Made by a program: the position numbers and the translations under genes
Shown here: piece by piece, positions 20,210-31,026 of the stretch
Position numbering within the stretch: the first letter of the stretch is position 1
Layout: every line of letters starts with the position of its first letter
The notes under the pieces: model-generated
Told to the model about the DNA's origin: nothing
The model's input: the letters and a program-made list of their open reading frames with translations, nothing else
The model's database searches: none
Assembly: GCA_021397845.1 (NCBI GenBank)
Contig: CM038053.1
Location: 105,998,026 to 106,062,025 of the forward strand
Reading direction: 5' to 3'
DNA from: Areca catechu
Lineage: Eukaryota > Streptophyta > Magnoliopsida > Arecales > Arecaceae
DNA: 64,000 nucleotides

Positions 20210-21310
20210 TGATGTGGTGACATCCACTGACGTGGAGCACACAGGCGGCTATGACAACAGAAGACTTGCCACCCGGGTATGGCGCCTCAACTCTTAGCTG
20301 AGGCTGGGCTTATTGGGGAGCCCCCCCATCTGAGGCTGGCTCCCTATCGAGGTCAGCCCCCAATAGAGGCCGGGCTTATTGGGTGAGGCCCTCCCATCTG
20401 AGGCCGGCTCCCTACTGAGATCAGCTCCCAACCGAGGCCAGGCTCATTGGGCGAGCCCCCCATTTAAGACCGGCTCCCTATCGAGGTCATCCCCAGTCGA
20501 GGCTGGGCTCATTGGGCAAGCCCCCCAGTCTGAGGTCAGCTCCTTGCTCAGGATGCATCCGTACCCTGAAGTGGAGCCCCCGATATGGAGTTCCCACCAG
20601 AGGAACAGATATTTGAATTATGGTGAAGTGAAGCCTGGCCACCTGCAACCTTCTACAGGCGGCGCCAAAGGTACGACGTGGGCACCCTCAGACCCCATGC
20701 CTGGTGATGTACTGCCACATCCACAGCTGCACCACCAATAGCCGACGACAATCGTGGCACAGCACTCAGAGCTTCCCCAAGAGAAGAATCCGACCAAGGC
20801 TCCAGGACCTACACCCCTGGGCGATCTCTGCCAAAATAGAAGCACCCCTCCTATAAGGGGAATGGAAGCTAAGAAGGCGAGGAGGACTTTTCGGCTCGAA
20901 GTGCCACCTGAAGGCCCAAGAAAGGGAGGACTCTCTCTCAGGCTCTATCTCTCTCTCTCTCAGGCTCTCCGAAGGCCACAAGGGTCTGACCCGGTCTCTG
21001 AAGGAAGGTAAGGAAGGTAAGCACGCAGGAAAAAGCAAGGGAGAGGTAAGTAGGTGGGCGACCATGCTCCATCGAGCGAACCACCAGTCTGAGAAGCCTC
21101 CCCGCTCCCCACTCTCGATCCCTTCTCTTTTCCATTTCTTCTACATACCTGTTATCGAGTCACACCCTCCCAGTGGATGCGTCCCCGAAGCCCTATGCGG
21201 TGGAGGTCTTGTCTATTCCCCTTGATCGTCCCACTGACTTGATCGTCGGAGTGTCCTTGCCAGAATCTCTGGCCTAGGTCTCCCCTATCTTGCAGGAAGG
21301 AAGGAGGAGG
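20210..21310 (+). repeat. LTR-like region of element D
   Basis: Starts TGATGTGGTGACATCC. A 66-bp repeat lies in its U3-like part and CCTATAAGGGG near 20850 is a plausible TATA box. Its 3' part contains GACTTGATCGTCGGAGTGTC (about 21235-21255). This resembles GACTTAGACATTGGAGGGTC in the Tat element LTR (62375, minus), which suggests a related gypsy LTR. The 3' edge is not fixed and no second identical copy is in the window. Confidence 0.5.
20301..20545 (+). repeat. About 66-bp tandem repeat, 4 copies
   Basis: AGGC(T/C)(G/A)GGCT(T/C)ATTGGG starts at 20301, 20367, 20435 and 20500. Each unit continues with GAGGCCGGCTCCCTA-like sequence. Confidence 0.85.
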
Positions 21311-21426
21311 GCCAGTGCGGCCAGGAGTGGGCAGCCATGGAGCAGGACGGAGTGGACAGGTCCCCAGGCCATCGCGGTGCCCAACGACGAAGGGGAGGAC
21401 CCCCCTGCATGACCGAGCTGCAGGCG

Positions 21427-21720
21427 GTGGCGATCTTAGCGACCAACATATTGGCTCACCAGGTAAGGAAAGTTTTCAAGATCCTGGTGACCAACAGATT
21501 GGCGCACCAGGTAGGGAGAAGTTTTCAAGATCCTGGTGACCAATAGATTGGCATGCCAGGAAGAGGGATGTTTTCAAGATCTTGGCAACCAACAGCTTGG
21601 CGTGCTAAGAAGGGAAAAGTTTTCAAGATCCTGGCGACCAACAGATTGGCACGCTAGGAAGGAAGAAGTTTTCAAGATCCTGGCAACCAACAGATTGGCA
21701 TGCTAGGAAGGGGAAGTGTT
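21427..21720 (+). repeat. 49-bp tandem repeat, about 6 copies, PBS-like
   Basis: TTTTCAAGATC starts at 21473, 21522, 21571, 21620 and 21669, an exact 49-bp period. Each unit includes ACCAACAGATTGGC(G/A)(C/T). In LTR elements TTGGCGC-type motifs next to the LTR often form the PBS, so this may be a multiplied PBS region. The identification as PBS is inference. Confidence 0.85.
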
Positions 21721-21733
21721 CAAGACCACCCTC

Positions 21734-21760
21734 AACCCTTGGGGGGTGGACTGGGGGTAC
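21734..21760 (+). other. G-rich tract, possible polypurine tract
   Basis: CTTGGGGGGTGGACTGGGGGT lies immediately after the 49-bp array. It resembles a polypurine tract but no matching LTR start follows, so this is tentative. Confidence 0.4.
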
Positions 21761-22589
21761 AAAAAAAAATGAAAACGATCATGCTTTCCTGAATGCCAAT
21801 CACCCCCGTTGCACTCTCCAGTAGGAACCAGCCCCATCAGTCTTCCCTTAAGCCGATGATCAGCAAGTTCAACACATATTTCTCCCCTTGAAGGAAGTAA
21901 CTCACTCCTATCCAAGCAACTAGAGTCTGACGGGTAACTCTCTCCCCCTATCACCTTCATTATGTGAGAAGCTGTGTGACAGATCCACAGGGAAAGCTTC
22001 TGTCTTGCCATCAACGACAAGTATCATGGTCTAACACCTACTGCTGAGGCCAAAGTCCAAGGATGCCAATCGAGAAACCCTAGGGGTCCCGCCATCTACT
22101 ATTTGACTCTCAGCTCAGCCCTTGCCATGCTCACAGTTCGAAGATGTCCACGGTGACTCAACGTAGTCCTGCCATCTATCGTGAGGCTCATAGTTTGGCA
22201 AATGTTGTACTAATAGTCCGGAGATGTCCGCAGAGTCTCCGAAAGGTCCCGCCAACTACCGCTTGACTATTTATTTAGGTATTGCCCTGCTCATAGTCCA
22301 AAGATGTCCGTGGTGACTTAATGCAATCCTGCCATCTATTACGAGGCATACAGCTTAGCATTTACTAAGCTAATTGTCCAGAGATGTCCCCGGGAACCCC
22401 GTCAGTCCCGTGGTCCACCACCCCACTCATAGTGTGGTCAATCGATGGGCCTGCATTGAAGCCTCGAGCCTGGAGTAGTTCTCCACCTCATCAAGGATGT
22501 AAGACTCCTTCCTTGATTATTAAAACTCACCTCCAATGCAACCTTGTCTTCCGTTTGTGTAGGGACTCGTTCACCCAACTCTGAGCTAG
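21761..22589. repeat. Non-coding segment with about 161-bp repeat
   Basis: GTCCCGCCA starts at 22086 and 22247, and the block around AGATGTCC(G/A)(C/T)G recurs between them and beyond to about 22400, giving two to three imperfect copies. I see no coding region. The 105-codon minus-strand ORF at 21703-22020 has no recognisable feature. Confidence 0.6.
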
Positions 22590-22815
22590 CCTAAGCCCAA
22601 AAACTCTTGAAGCCCGGCACTCTAAACCCGGAAACTCCCGAAGCCCGGCACTCTAAGCCCGGAAACTACCGAAGCTCAGCACTCTAAGCCCGGAAACTCC
22701 TGAAGCTCAGCACTCTAAGTCCAAAAACTTCCAAAGCCTGACACTCTAAGCCCGGAAACACCCGAAGCCTGGCACTTTAAGCCCAAAAACTTACGAAGCC
22801 CAGCACTCAAGATCG
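22590..22815 (+). repeat. 31-bp tandem repeat, 7 copies
   Basis: CACTCTAA (or CACTTTAA, CACTCAA) starts at 22618, 22649, 22680, 22711, 22742, 22773 and 22804, an exact 31-bp period. The consensus is close to CCGAAGCCCGG + CACTCTAAGCCCGGAAACT. Confidence 0.92.
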
Positions 22816-22919
22816 AAAGCTCCACCGGCCTCCCGGCTCTGGTTGCCTTGCCCACGATGTGGAGATATCTGTCGGGAAACCACGGAAGTCTGGCCATCTG
22901 GTGCCGGCTCATAACTTGG

Positions 22920-24440
22920 TTCTTGGCCTCCTTTATTAGGCTCCTCAGCCTCTGGCATCAGGCTTCCCAGCCTCCTTCACCAGGCCCCTCGACCTCCTTC
23001 ATCAAGCTCCCGGCCTCCTGCATTAGGCCCCTCATCCTCCTTCATGAGGCTCCTCAGCCTCCGACACCATGCCCCTCAGCCTCCTCCATCAAGCCCCTCG
23101 ACCTTCGGTTTCAGGCCTCCCGGCCTTTTCCATCAAGCCCCTCGGCCTCCTCCATCAGGCACCTTAGCCTCCTTCATTAGGCTCCTCAGCCTTCGATACC
23201 AGGCCCCTTGGCCTCCTCCATCAGGCCCCTCGGCCTCCTTCATTAGGCTCCTCAGCCTCCGGGGCCAGGCCCCTTGGCCTCCTCCATTAGGCTCCTTAGC
23301 CTCCGGTATCAGGCCTCTTGGCCTCCTTCACTAGGCTTTTTAGCCTCTGGTGCCAGGCCCCTCGACCTCCACCATCAGGCTCCTCAGCCTCCGATGTCAG
23401 GCCCCCTCGACCTCCTCCATCAGGCCCCTTGACCTCCTTCATCGGGCTCCTCAGCCTCCGGTGCCAGGCCCCTTGACCTCCTCCATCAAGCTCCTTAGCC
23501 TCCAGCATCAAGCCTCTTGACCTCCTTCACCAAGATCCTCGGCCTCTGGCACCAGGCCCCTCGGCCTCCTCCATCAGGACCCTCGGCTTCCTTCATAGGC
23601 TCCTCAGCCTCCGGCATCAGGCCTCCCAACCTCTTTCATCAGGCCTCCCGGCCTCTTCCATTAGGCCTCCTGGCCAATTCCATCAGGCCTCTCGGCCTCC
23701 TTCATCAAGCTCCTAAGCCTCCGGCATCAGGCTTCTCAGCCTTCGATGCCAGGCCCCTCGGCCTCCTTCATCAGGCTCCTCAGCCTCCAATGCCAAGCCC
23801 CTCGACCTCCCTCATTAGGCTCCTCACCTTTGGCATCAGGCTTCTCAGCCTCCGATGCCAGGCTCCTCAGCCTCCTTCATCAGGCTCCTCAGCCTCCGGT
23901 GCTAGGCACCTCGACCTCCCTTATCAAGCTCCTCAGCCTCTAACATCAGGCCTCCCAGCCTCCTTCATGAGGCCTCTCATCCTCCTTCATTAGGATCTTT
24001 AGCCTCCAGCACCAGGCCCCTTGGCCTCCTCCATCAAGTCCCTCGACCTCCTTCATTAGGCTCTTCAGCCTCTAGCACAGGCTTGCCGGCCTCCTTCATC
24101 AGGCTCCTCGGCCTCCTGCATCAGGCCCCTCAGCCTCCTTCATTAAGCTCCTCGACCTCTGGCACCAGGCCCCTCGACCTCCTCCATCAGGCCCCTCGGC
24201 CTCCTTCATCAGGCCCCTCGACCTCCTTCATTAGGCTCCTCAACCTTCACCGTTAGGCCTCGTGGCCTCTTCCATCAGGCCCCTCGGCCTCCTCCATCAG
24301 GCTTCTCGGCCTCCTCCATAAGGCCCCTCGGCCTCCTTCATTAGGCTCCTCAGCCTTCAGCATCATGCCTCCTAGCCTCCTCCACCAGGCCTCTCAGCCT
24401 CCTTCAACAAGCTCCTCAGCCTCCAGCATCATCCTGTGGG
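22920..24440 (+). repeat. 22-bp tandem repeat, about 69 copies
   Basis: Consensus AGGC(T/C)CCTC(A/G)GCCTCC(G/T)(G/C)CATC, with an exact 22-bp register over most of the array (for example 23290-23420). CTCC-rich on the plus strand and GGAGG-rich on the minus strand. The long Pro/Ser/Leu-rich ORFs (22848-23993) repeat every 22 residues because three units equal 66 bases, so they are translations of the array and not genes. Confidence 0.92.
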
Positions 24441-25450
24441 AGCCGAAGGTCTGGAATAGACTTAAGATGGCCCCGAGCACATACCTCCCTATTCTGAAGA
24501 CTAAAAAAGGGGAAGAGAAAATGGAGACACACTAGATGATAGAAGAAAAGATTTTTTCATTTGATCAAAAGTCTTTTACATTAAAGGAGATCCCCCGACA
24601 AGCTGGGAGATCTCTCGAAGGGCAGATTACAAGCAGAGAGAAAGGGGAGCTTGGACCAATGAACGGGCCCTCCCCTCCCGGCGATGACCTCTACCCCTAA
24701 AAGTATGTCAGCCTTCTCTGCTATGGCAGATGCCCTTCCTCAGGTGTTTCGCTCACCATCAATTGAGGAAGAAGCAGCACTCCACCACCGCCTCTACCGT
24801 GCCATCCTTGGAACTCACCAATCCCATGATTCCAAGAGCAGCTATAGTGGTGCCCCGTTAGACTCCCTTTCATAGTGCCATAACGGCCGCGGCCTGCTCC
24901 ACGATGACCACCTGCTTGGCTGCCGCATCATTATCAAGGACCTTCGATCTTGAGGGGAGGCACGAGCAGCCTCTTTCTCCCTCTTCAACTCTACTACCCC
25001 CATTTTTTAAAGCAGCCTCTTTTTATCTCCTCTGGGGGTTCTCAATGGAGGGACCTTCGAGCTCGATGGATTTCTTCTCCATCCTAGACATCCATACCTT
25101 GGTACCATCCGATCGCCCCTGAAGAGGGTGAAAAGACTCTCTCTCCCCCTCTGCCTCCTCGATCGGGGGATAGGAGTCCATCAGGGGCCCTTCTCTAGTG
25201 CAGCCCGAAGGTGAGGGGAGGGAAGAAGGAAAAAGCATGGAGGAAGAAGAGGAGCGTACTGTGGAATGTTGTGCATTAGCGCTCAAAGGGTCCCTTAATA
25301 AGGCATGGTGGTAGGCCCTTTGCAGTAAAGACCGTCGCTTGCCTCCACTTCATCTCAATGCAAAGCATATGCCCTTTTGACTCCCTGTCCAACAGGAGGT
25401 GGCCACGTGGCCCTTCAGGACAACCCAGATGTGCCAAGCCCACGATCATC
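24441..25450. other. Non-repetitive end of element D
   Basis: About 1 kb without a credible gene. On the minus strand it starts TGATCGTGGGC at 25448 and contains GCCACGTGGCC, a G-box-like palindrome (about 25400). It then runs into an AT-rich part with ATGAAAAAATC (about 24560) that could contain polyadenylation signals. It could be an LTR in minus orientation, but no partner copy is visible. Confidence 0.4.
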
Positions 25451-25460
25451 GCTTCGATTC

Positions 25461-25785
25461 TGATGCGGGACAATATGCAAAACTAAACTACCAATTAATT
25501 AACAAATTATCTGATATTAACAACAATTAATTTTTTTGGGATTTTCATATTAAAAGACTTGAAGAGATCAATAAAGCAAAACTAGTCACTAGTTATCTAC
25601 CCGCAAAGTGGATCTAACAAAATAAACTAGAAAAACCAGGAATTGGTGATTAAGAAATCACCTTAAACTAGGGTTCTACTTATCAAGAAATCAAAAATTA
25701 AAGAGTTAGAGAAGGGTTTTTAATTCTACCAATGATGATTACATCCTTCTGATATGGATCTAACTGGACTCTCAAGGATCTTGTG
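25461..25785 (-). repeat. LTR end fragment of fragment C
   Basis: Plus strand starts TGATGCGGGACAATATGC, like TGATGCAGGAC at 46102 and TGATGCAAGAC at 53882. It is co-linear with those through CTCAAGGATCTTGTGGCAGGG (compare 46405-46430). Confidence 0.75.
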
Positions 25786-26786
25786 GCAGGGCATCAAGAT
25801 GGTCATCCAGTCATAGAAAAAAGTATGACAGCAAGACCCTCACATCCCATTCAAAAGAAATTTCCTATGGCATGTAGGGGTGCCACTGTGATTGACCCTT
25901 GAAGAAGAAAACAAAGCGATAGGCATCTTTAGGATTAATTTTTGCATCATATCCATCCCAGTATATAATCTGTTATTTTAATTGTTTCTCCATGTAGGAA
26001 GATCAAGAAATTTTGATTATTATTTTTCTAGATTCCTCATAACTGATAATATTTATCAAAATTTTTTAATAATTTAATTCATATTTTAAGTCATCTAAAT
26101 CGCTAATTTACTGCCTGAGAATGGTTATGCCCTAAATTTTTAGCAGTTCTAGTTTAGGGTTTTTTTTGCATAAATTTTGTATATTTTAATATTTTGCATA
26201 TTTCCTGCATATTAGGTACCTTTCTGCAAAATATATCTTTGCTAAAAAAAAAAAAAACACTTGGAAACCCTAATTACATCTTCATATTCTTGCTATCATC
26301 ATTCAAACCTATCTTAAGGGCACTCAATATCTACAAAAGGGAGGGATTTCATCACCCTTCCTTGGCCCACAACCACCACCTTTGCATCGATTTTAACCTA
26401 ATTAAAATCAATTAGACTTAATTTCTCTAGTGAGCTAGGGACACCAACAGGTCAGGTTCCAAGTATTGTGTGTAAGCTAGTGCACCCAATCCTTTGATTA
26501 TCACTTGAATCTGGTGTCTAAGGCTAGAGGTCCAGAGGCAAACACCCTAAGTGATTTCGTGGTTTTAATTAGGACCTTGCGAGAGAAGGGAGAGCCTCCT
26601 ATGACCCCACCTCTTACCTTGCCAGTGGATAGGGTAATTACTGAATTGGTTGTAAATTGAGCTGACCCATTCTACTTGAGCTCTAGGTCTAGGAGATCCT
26701 AGTACGATTTATGTGTTGCATTGCATAACCAATAAATTAGGAGACCAATACTTGTAGCCTTAAACCCAACCCAATCTGGTTTGACC
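25786..26786 (+). other. Gypsy leader in fragment C
   Basis: Reverse complement of blocks in the Gypsy-3 leader: GCCATCCAGTCATAG-like near 25795, CAAGACCCTCACATCCCATT near 25825, and the AGGTGGGGTCATAGGAGG-like region near 26600. It shares CGTGGTTTTAATTAGG (26560) with the Copia-1 leader (CGTGGTTTTTAATTGG). Confidence 0.7.
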
Positions 26787-26975
26787 ATGAATCCTAATTT
26801 TGAGACCTTTCTTAGGACCTTCACTGAACAATGTACCCAAATGAACCATAAGTTTAATCGACTGGATCAACGATTAGGGAACCTAAAGAAAACCCGTAAG
26901 ATTCATCCTGAACCTAAACTTGAGACACCTTCCTTTGGGTTGGCTCACCTATCTAATTTAGGAAATGGTATCTAG
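26787..26975 (+). pseudogene. gag N-terminus of fragment C, truncated
   Basis: ATG 26787 (MNPNFETFLRTFTEQCTQ) matches the gag segment of Gypsy-3 (MDPNMENFMRTITDQLRQL at about 52770), followed by LDQRLGNLKK versus VEDRLGNLEE. The ORF stops after about 63 codons, where the sequence becomes Sirevirus LTR. There is no capsid core. Confidence 0.75.
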
Positions 26976-27425
26976 ATGAGTCACCTTGGGTCCCTTAGAG
27001 TCGGCTCGAATATCTGTATGCCAAAAATCTTCATGCATGCCATGTACCAGAGTCGGCTCTCTTCTCTTCAAGTCAGCTCGGAGGAATTCTTTAGTGAATT
27101 ATCAGTTTGTCTCCAGGAATCATCCAACAAGTCTTGAAAGTCTTAAGATGCCTTCAAATCTGCTAACCATATTTCTAAGAAATTTTAAGCTTGAAACACA
27201 TCTAGAAGTAACCCATTTTCATGATTTTTACTTAACCTTTTCTTTGGGCTCTTCTTTACATGAATCACTTACAACATAACTCATTTCAAAAACTAAGGAT
27301 GTAGGAGTTGTAATTGAGCGTTAGAATCATCCTACAAAAACTTGTAACATACTTGAAGAGTTGTTAGTAAAATAAATGCATACTCCAATATTTGGTTATC
27401 ATCAAAATCACTTATGGGGTCAACA
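26976..27425 (-). repeat. Partial 3' LTR of Sirevirus-like element 2
   Basis: Plus strand ends GGGGTCAACA at 27425. It shares GAGTCGGCTCGAAT and the final ~100 bp with the Sirevirus 1 LTR (5182-5588). The distal part is cut by fragment C at about 26976. Confidence 0.8.
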
Positions 27426-27448
27426 ATCTCCCCCTTTTTGATGATGAC
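27426..27448 (-). other. Polypurine tract next to Sirevirus-2 LTR
   Basis: The minus strand reads CATCAAAAAGGGGGAGAT, then the LTR start TGTTGACC. A typical Sirevirus polypurine tract. Confidence 0.88.
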
Positions 27449-28100
27449 AAAACACTGGGCATGAAAAATTTTTACAATTACATGTATAACAAAATTTAAA
27501 AGTGAGCATTAATATGTATCAGAGCTAAATGTACTTGCAAGTAAGTATCAGAGCTATTTTGTGAAAAACAAACTATACAATATCAGTGTCAGTTTTTTTA
27601 TATGTATCAGAATGTTAAGACTAGCACTTTTACAAAGTATCAAAGCTATTAATGTATGCAAAGTATCAAGGCTCAATTTTTTAAAGTATAAAAAATGTAT
27701 CAGAGTTGAAAAGTATCAGAGTTAATATTTTAAGATCTTCAAGATAAGTTTGCAAGTTTTGAGAGCATAGAGCATGAACTAAAGGTGAGTTTCAATAAGT
27801 TTTTTTTTCCTTTTTCTTTTATATTTATTCTCTCTTTTATTTTCTTTCTTTTTCATGCATTTCTAAACATTCTCCCCCTTTTTGTTAGCAATCAAAAAGG
27901 TGTTTAATTGATTTTTTAAAGCTCAGTTTTTATAATAGAAAGAGAAAGTTGATAATATTTGTTTGAGATTATTTCACTTTCTCTTCTCAATTTTGATATT
28001 CTAATTAAAATTCATTTTGAGAGTATTGCACAAGCTCAATTCATACATAGAAGATATGCCAAAAATGTATTCATTGCATTCATAAAATTTTCATTACAAA
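27449..28100 (-). other. Sirevirus-2 3' UTR with PBS-complementary repeats
   Basis: Seven GTATCA(G/A)AG-type motifs on the plus strand occur in 27516-27725, with perfect GTATCAGAGCT at 27516-27526 and 27545-27555. In the sense of the element these read AGCTCTGATAC, complementary to the Met-tRNA PBS. A second polypurine tract (AAAAAGGGGGAG, minus) lies at 27871-27884. No gene is visible. Confidence 0.75.
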
Positions 28101-29567
28101 TTACAAAAGATTAAGATTAAAGGTCTATTCACTATCATTAGGTATATCTACCTTAGTACTAATGGATGGCCCTAAAGGTGGTACAAAAGATGGTCCAAAA
28201 GAGGGCATTGAGGCTATTGGTCCACATGTTGTGGCTCAAAATCTTGGGGCCTAAGTAGGAGCTGGCTGCCTAGGGTGTGGATAAAGGTAGGTCCAGGTTG
28301 AGATGCAGGTTGAGGTCTAGGGACAGGCCGAGGTCTAGAAAGGCAAATGCTGAAATACGGTGGTGGAGAGCTGATCAAGTTTAAATTCAACTGTATCTAT
28401 TTCTTCATTTAGCTTCTTCCCTCAGTGTTCAATGCAATTAGTTCAGTAGCTTGGTCATTCGTAAATGCTTCAGCATAACCTCTAGTCTTTCGACTCAGCA
28501 GACTAAGGATCCCTATGTCCTTGGTGTAGTCCTCCTCTTCTTTTGCCTGTTCCATATCCGCATTGTGAATCTTAACTCTCTCAGCTCTGTTCTGAATGCT
28601 TCTATGGCTTTGTTTAGCTGATCTTTTTTATAGTTTTAGAGGCAGATTGGAGTGTAGCTACTAATGGGCTATGTGTCAGCTGAGAGGCATGTCTAGATGA
28701 CTCAAGTGAGTCAACTCTAGTGCGTAGCTCTTTGACCTCATGCTGAGCAGCTCTAATCTAGTTCCACTGACTGGCGAAGTTTGCAAAACATACTAGTCAA
28801 AGAGCAGGTCAATGTATTTGCAAGTCCTTTTTATTTGCTCGGCAATGAACACCTGAGTCACTATAATAGAAAGGTAGTGGTCCTAGAATAGATTCTGAAA
28901 CTGATGAGTCAGTGGAACACAATGGAATGAAGGTATATGTTGTTTGAGCAGTAGGCGAAGGAGAGATCCTAGGACTCCCTTCCTTATTAGGCAAGTCTCC
29001 AGCAGCCTCATGTTTAGCTGGCTCAGTGCAACAGCCTCAGTAATAGGTAAATCATGACATGCCTCTGAAGGCTCCAATGTAGAGGGTGTAGCCATATTAG
29101 AGGTATCTCTCTAGGTATTCGCACTACATCATCATCTCATCCCTGTGCTAGAAGCTTCTATTGCTCTTGCAATCATACCCTTTTTTCCTTTTCCAGATCC
29201 TCCACTAAATCATAACCTGCACTGTAAAGTCTGGAGAATAAGTACAGTATGATGAAAGGTCTTCCATTTCCCCTTCAGGTTGATCTGAGCTTCGAATAGC
29301 AGTGTAGTACCTGCCATATAGCAGACGGGCCTTAACCTTTCTAACTACTTTTCTCATCTGCATAATCATATATTTGGTAATTGAGGGCCTCCCCTCCATG
29401 ATGCTCCAGAAACACAAATCTCTCTTACTAACCCAACGAATCTTTCCTGTCCTCGGAGAAAGATCTGACAGATAAACTTATGGAACAATCCTCATCATTT
29501 CCTAGGGAAAGAGTGTTTTGCCATGACTAAATCCAACCCCAGTATGTCTTCTCTGGTCAGTATGGTT
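28100..29567 (-). pseudogene. env-like gene of Sirevirus-2, C-terminal part
   Basis: Decayed minus-strand reading. The best block is at 29417-29205 (MIMQMRKVVRKVKARLLYGR after a DLCFWSIMEGRPS-like stretch). It aligns with the Sirevirus 1 copy (DLMFMQYMIEG, then ARKARACLTL). Short frames downstream are rich in Ser, Pro and Thr, as in copy 1. Many stops are present. The N-terminus is beyond the Copia-1 insertion at 39457-39937. Confidence 0.65.
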
Positions 29568-30910
29568 TGAAAGGATTATGCCCTATAAGCCATATCTGTA
29601 TCTCCCAGACCATTGTAAATTGACAAATTAATAAAGGCAATAATTTTTTATCATTCGCTGTGTCATTATATGATGAACCCCATAGATTAGGGCTATGGTT
29701 GTAGGGCTATGATGAGATCATACCAGTGAGATCTAAGGCCTTAAAACCCTAATCTAGAATATTCCTAGTCATAGGAACCCTGAGTTGGGGATCAGGGTTT
29801 CCGGTAAGACTGGCACATCCTATGTATGCTGAAAAGGGTGACTGCTCTCACAGTCATTTGTGTAGGACACTAATACAAGGATGTGGGTGCTCATTAGTGA
29901 ATGAGTCCACTGAATAGATCCAGTTTGAGAACATCTAATGGAGCCTTAGCTGCATGTCAATAGATGTTTCACATAGTGGGAGTTGTACAAGTAGTCCTAT
30001 GACCTGAGACTGCCATAATACCTTATGTACATGAACCCATGCTTTGGTTCAATCTCAATCATGACACTGGGTCATGCACGAGGTTGATGCTGGGTATGGT
30101 GAATTGTATATGAAGGTAATGAGTAGGTCAACAAGGAATTGATCACTCCTAGTAGGAGGAGATTGCATCCAGCCAAATTAGGTCAGATGATGATTCAGGA
30201 AATCTTTGATCAAAGTACAGATATTAGAAATGATTTCTAATATCGAATTAATTGAATCATTAGTGTATGACTGAGCTGGGAATGAGTATAAACTGGATTT
30301 GACATGATTCCATATCCATAGTTATATTCGGGATGCAAGATGATTGAAGGATCGAATTGTACGGGAACTTTCCACTGAAGGGTAGTTTTGGAATTACACC
30401 AGAATTTCCATATCTTCCGGGTAGACATGACACGTTGCTAGACGTCAATCTTGTCTTGTGGGTTGATCAAATTAAATGGTTTAATTGGATCACTAATTAG
30501 GAGGAGTCCTAATTGACTGACTCGAGTTAGCTCGATTTGACCTAAATCGATTAGAATGAGTTCTGATCAGATTAGGTCAACTTGCACTCGGACCCACTGC
30601 TGGCTAAGTATGGAACCCAATGGGTCACACACTTAGGACAGATAATCAAGGATTTAATTTGGAATTAAATCTCGTTTGCAGATGAACACACTAGCATGTG
30701 TTGCAAACCATGACTTCTACTTGAATCGGATTCGAGTTAGGGTTCCGATTGGTCTTTTTTAGATCCAAATCATTCCGTTTGAATCTAATTGAAGATTTAA
30801 AATTTGGGCTAACAATAGGCTAGCAATTGGGCTAACCTAAGAGGCTAAACCCCTTTCCCACATCGCCTAAAACCCCTCCCCCTCTCTTCCCACGCGCGCG
30901 TGCAAGGAGA

Positions 30911-31026
30911 AGAGTCCACACGCGCGTGGACTCTCTCCAAATCGCGTTTTTGCGTGAAAAGAAAGAAGGGAACGGCGTCTTTTGGCTGATGAGGCATGGA
31001 TCAGAGTCCACCTAGGCGTGGACTCT
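30911..31026 (+). promoter_or_regulatory. Paired U3 hairpins AGAGTCCAC-N6-GTGGACTCT
   Basis: Perfect 9-bp stems at 30911-30919/30926-30934 (loop ACGCGC) and 31003-31011/31018-31026 (loop CTAGGC). The stem is identical and the loops differ. Both are also in the 3' LTR (38379-38402 and about 38468-38491). Placed upstream of the TATA-like box, they could be protein-binding sites; function is not shown. Confidence 0.5.

Larger units (their letters stand above)
20210..25450. mobile_element. GC-rich, repeat-rich LTR-derived block (element D)
   Basis: A sharp change from AT-rich copia sequence to GC-rich DNA without coding capacity. It starts with an LTR-like region (20210 to about 21310) that has a TATA-like CCTATAAGGGG and an end resembling the Tat element LTR end. 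It then carries a 49-bp array, a G-rich tract, 161-, 31- and 22-bp arrays, and a final 1-kb non-repetitive part. It may be a large non-autonomous element or parts of two elements. The long proline/serine-rich ORFs here are translations of the arrays. Confidence 0.55.
25461..26975. mobile_element. Head-to-head gypsy fragment C (inverted LTR piece plus leader and gag)
   Basis: 25461-25785 matches the first ~330 bp of the Gypsy-3 LTR in plus-strand orientation (46102-46430), that is, an LTR end lying on the minus strand. At about 25785 the sequence switches to the leader of the same family in plus orientation and continues into gag at 26787. The two halves therefore face opposite ways, which no intact element would show. 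Confidence 0.75.

Noticed and set aside
20379..20741. 120-codon ORF in the GC-rich block as a gene
   Set aside because: It covers the 66-bp repeat and low-complexity GC-rich DNA, and has no recognisable motif.
22848..23993. Long Pro/Ser/Leu-rich plus-strand ORFs (110, 96 and 158 codons) as possible proteins
   Set aside because: They translate the 22-bp array; three units equal 66 bases, so the peptide simply repeats every 22 residues. Alternate frames are equally open.
22590..24440. Possible CRISPR array (31-bp and 22-bp periodicity)
   Set aside because: Units are contiguous without unique spacers, and the context is a plant LTR-retrotransposon region.
24684..25473. Short ORFs at the end of element D as genes
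   Set aside because: All under 90 codons on either strand, no domain, no consistent codon pattern.
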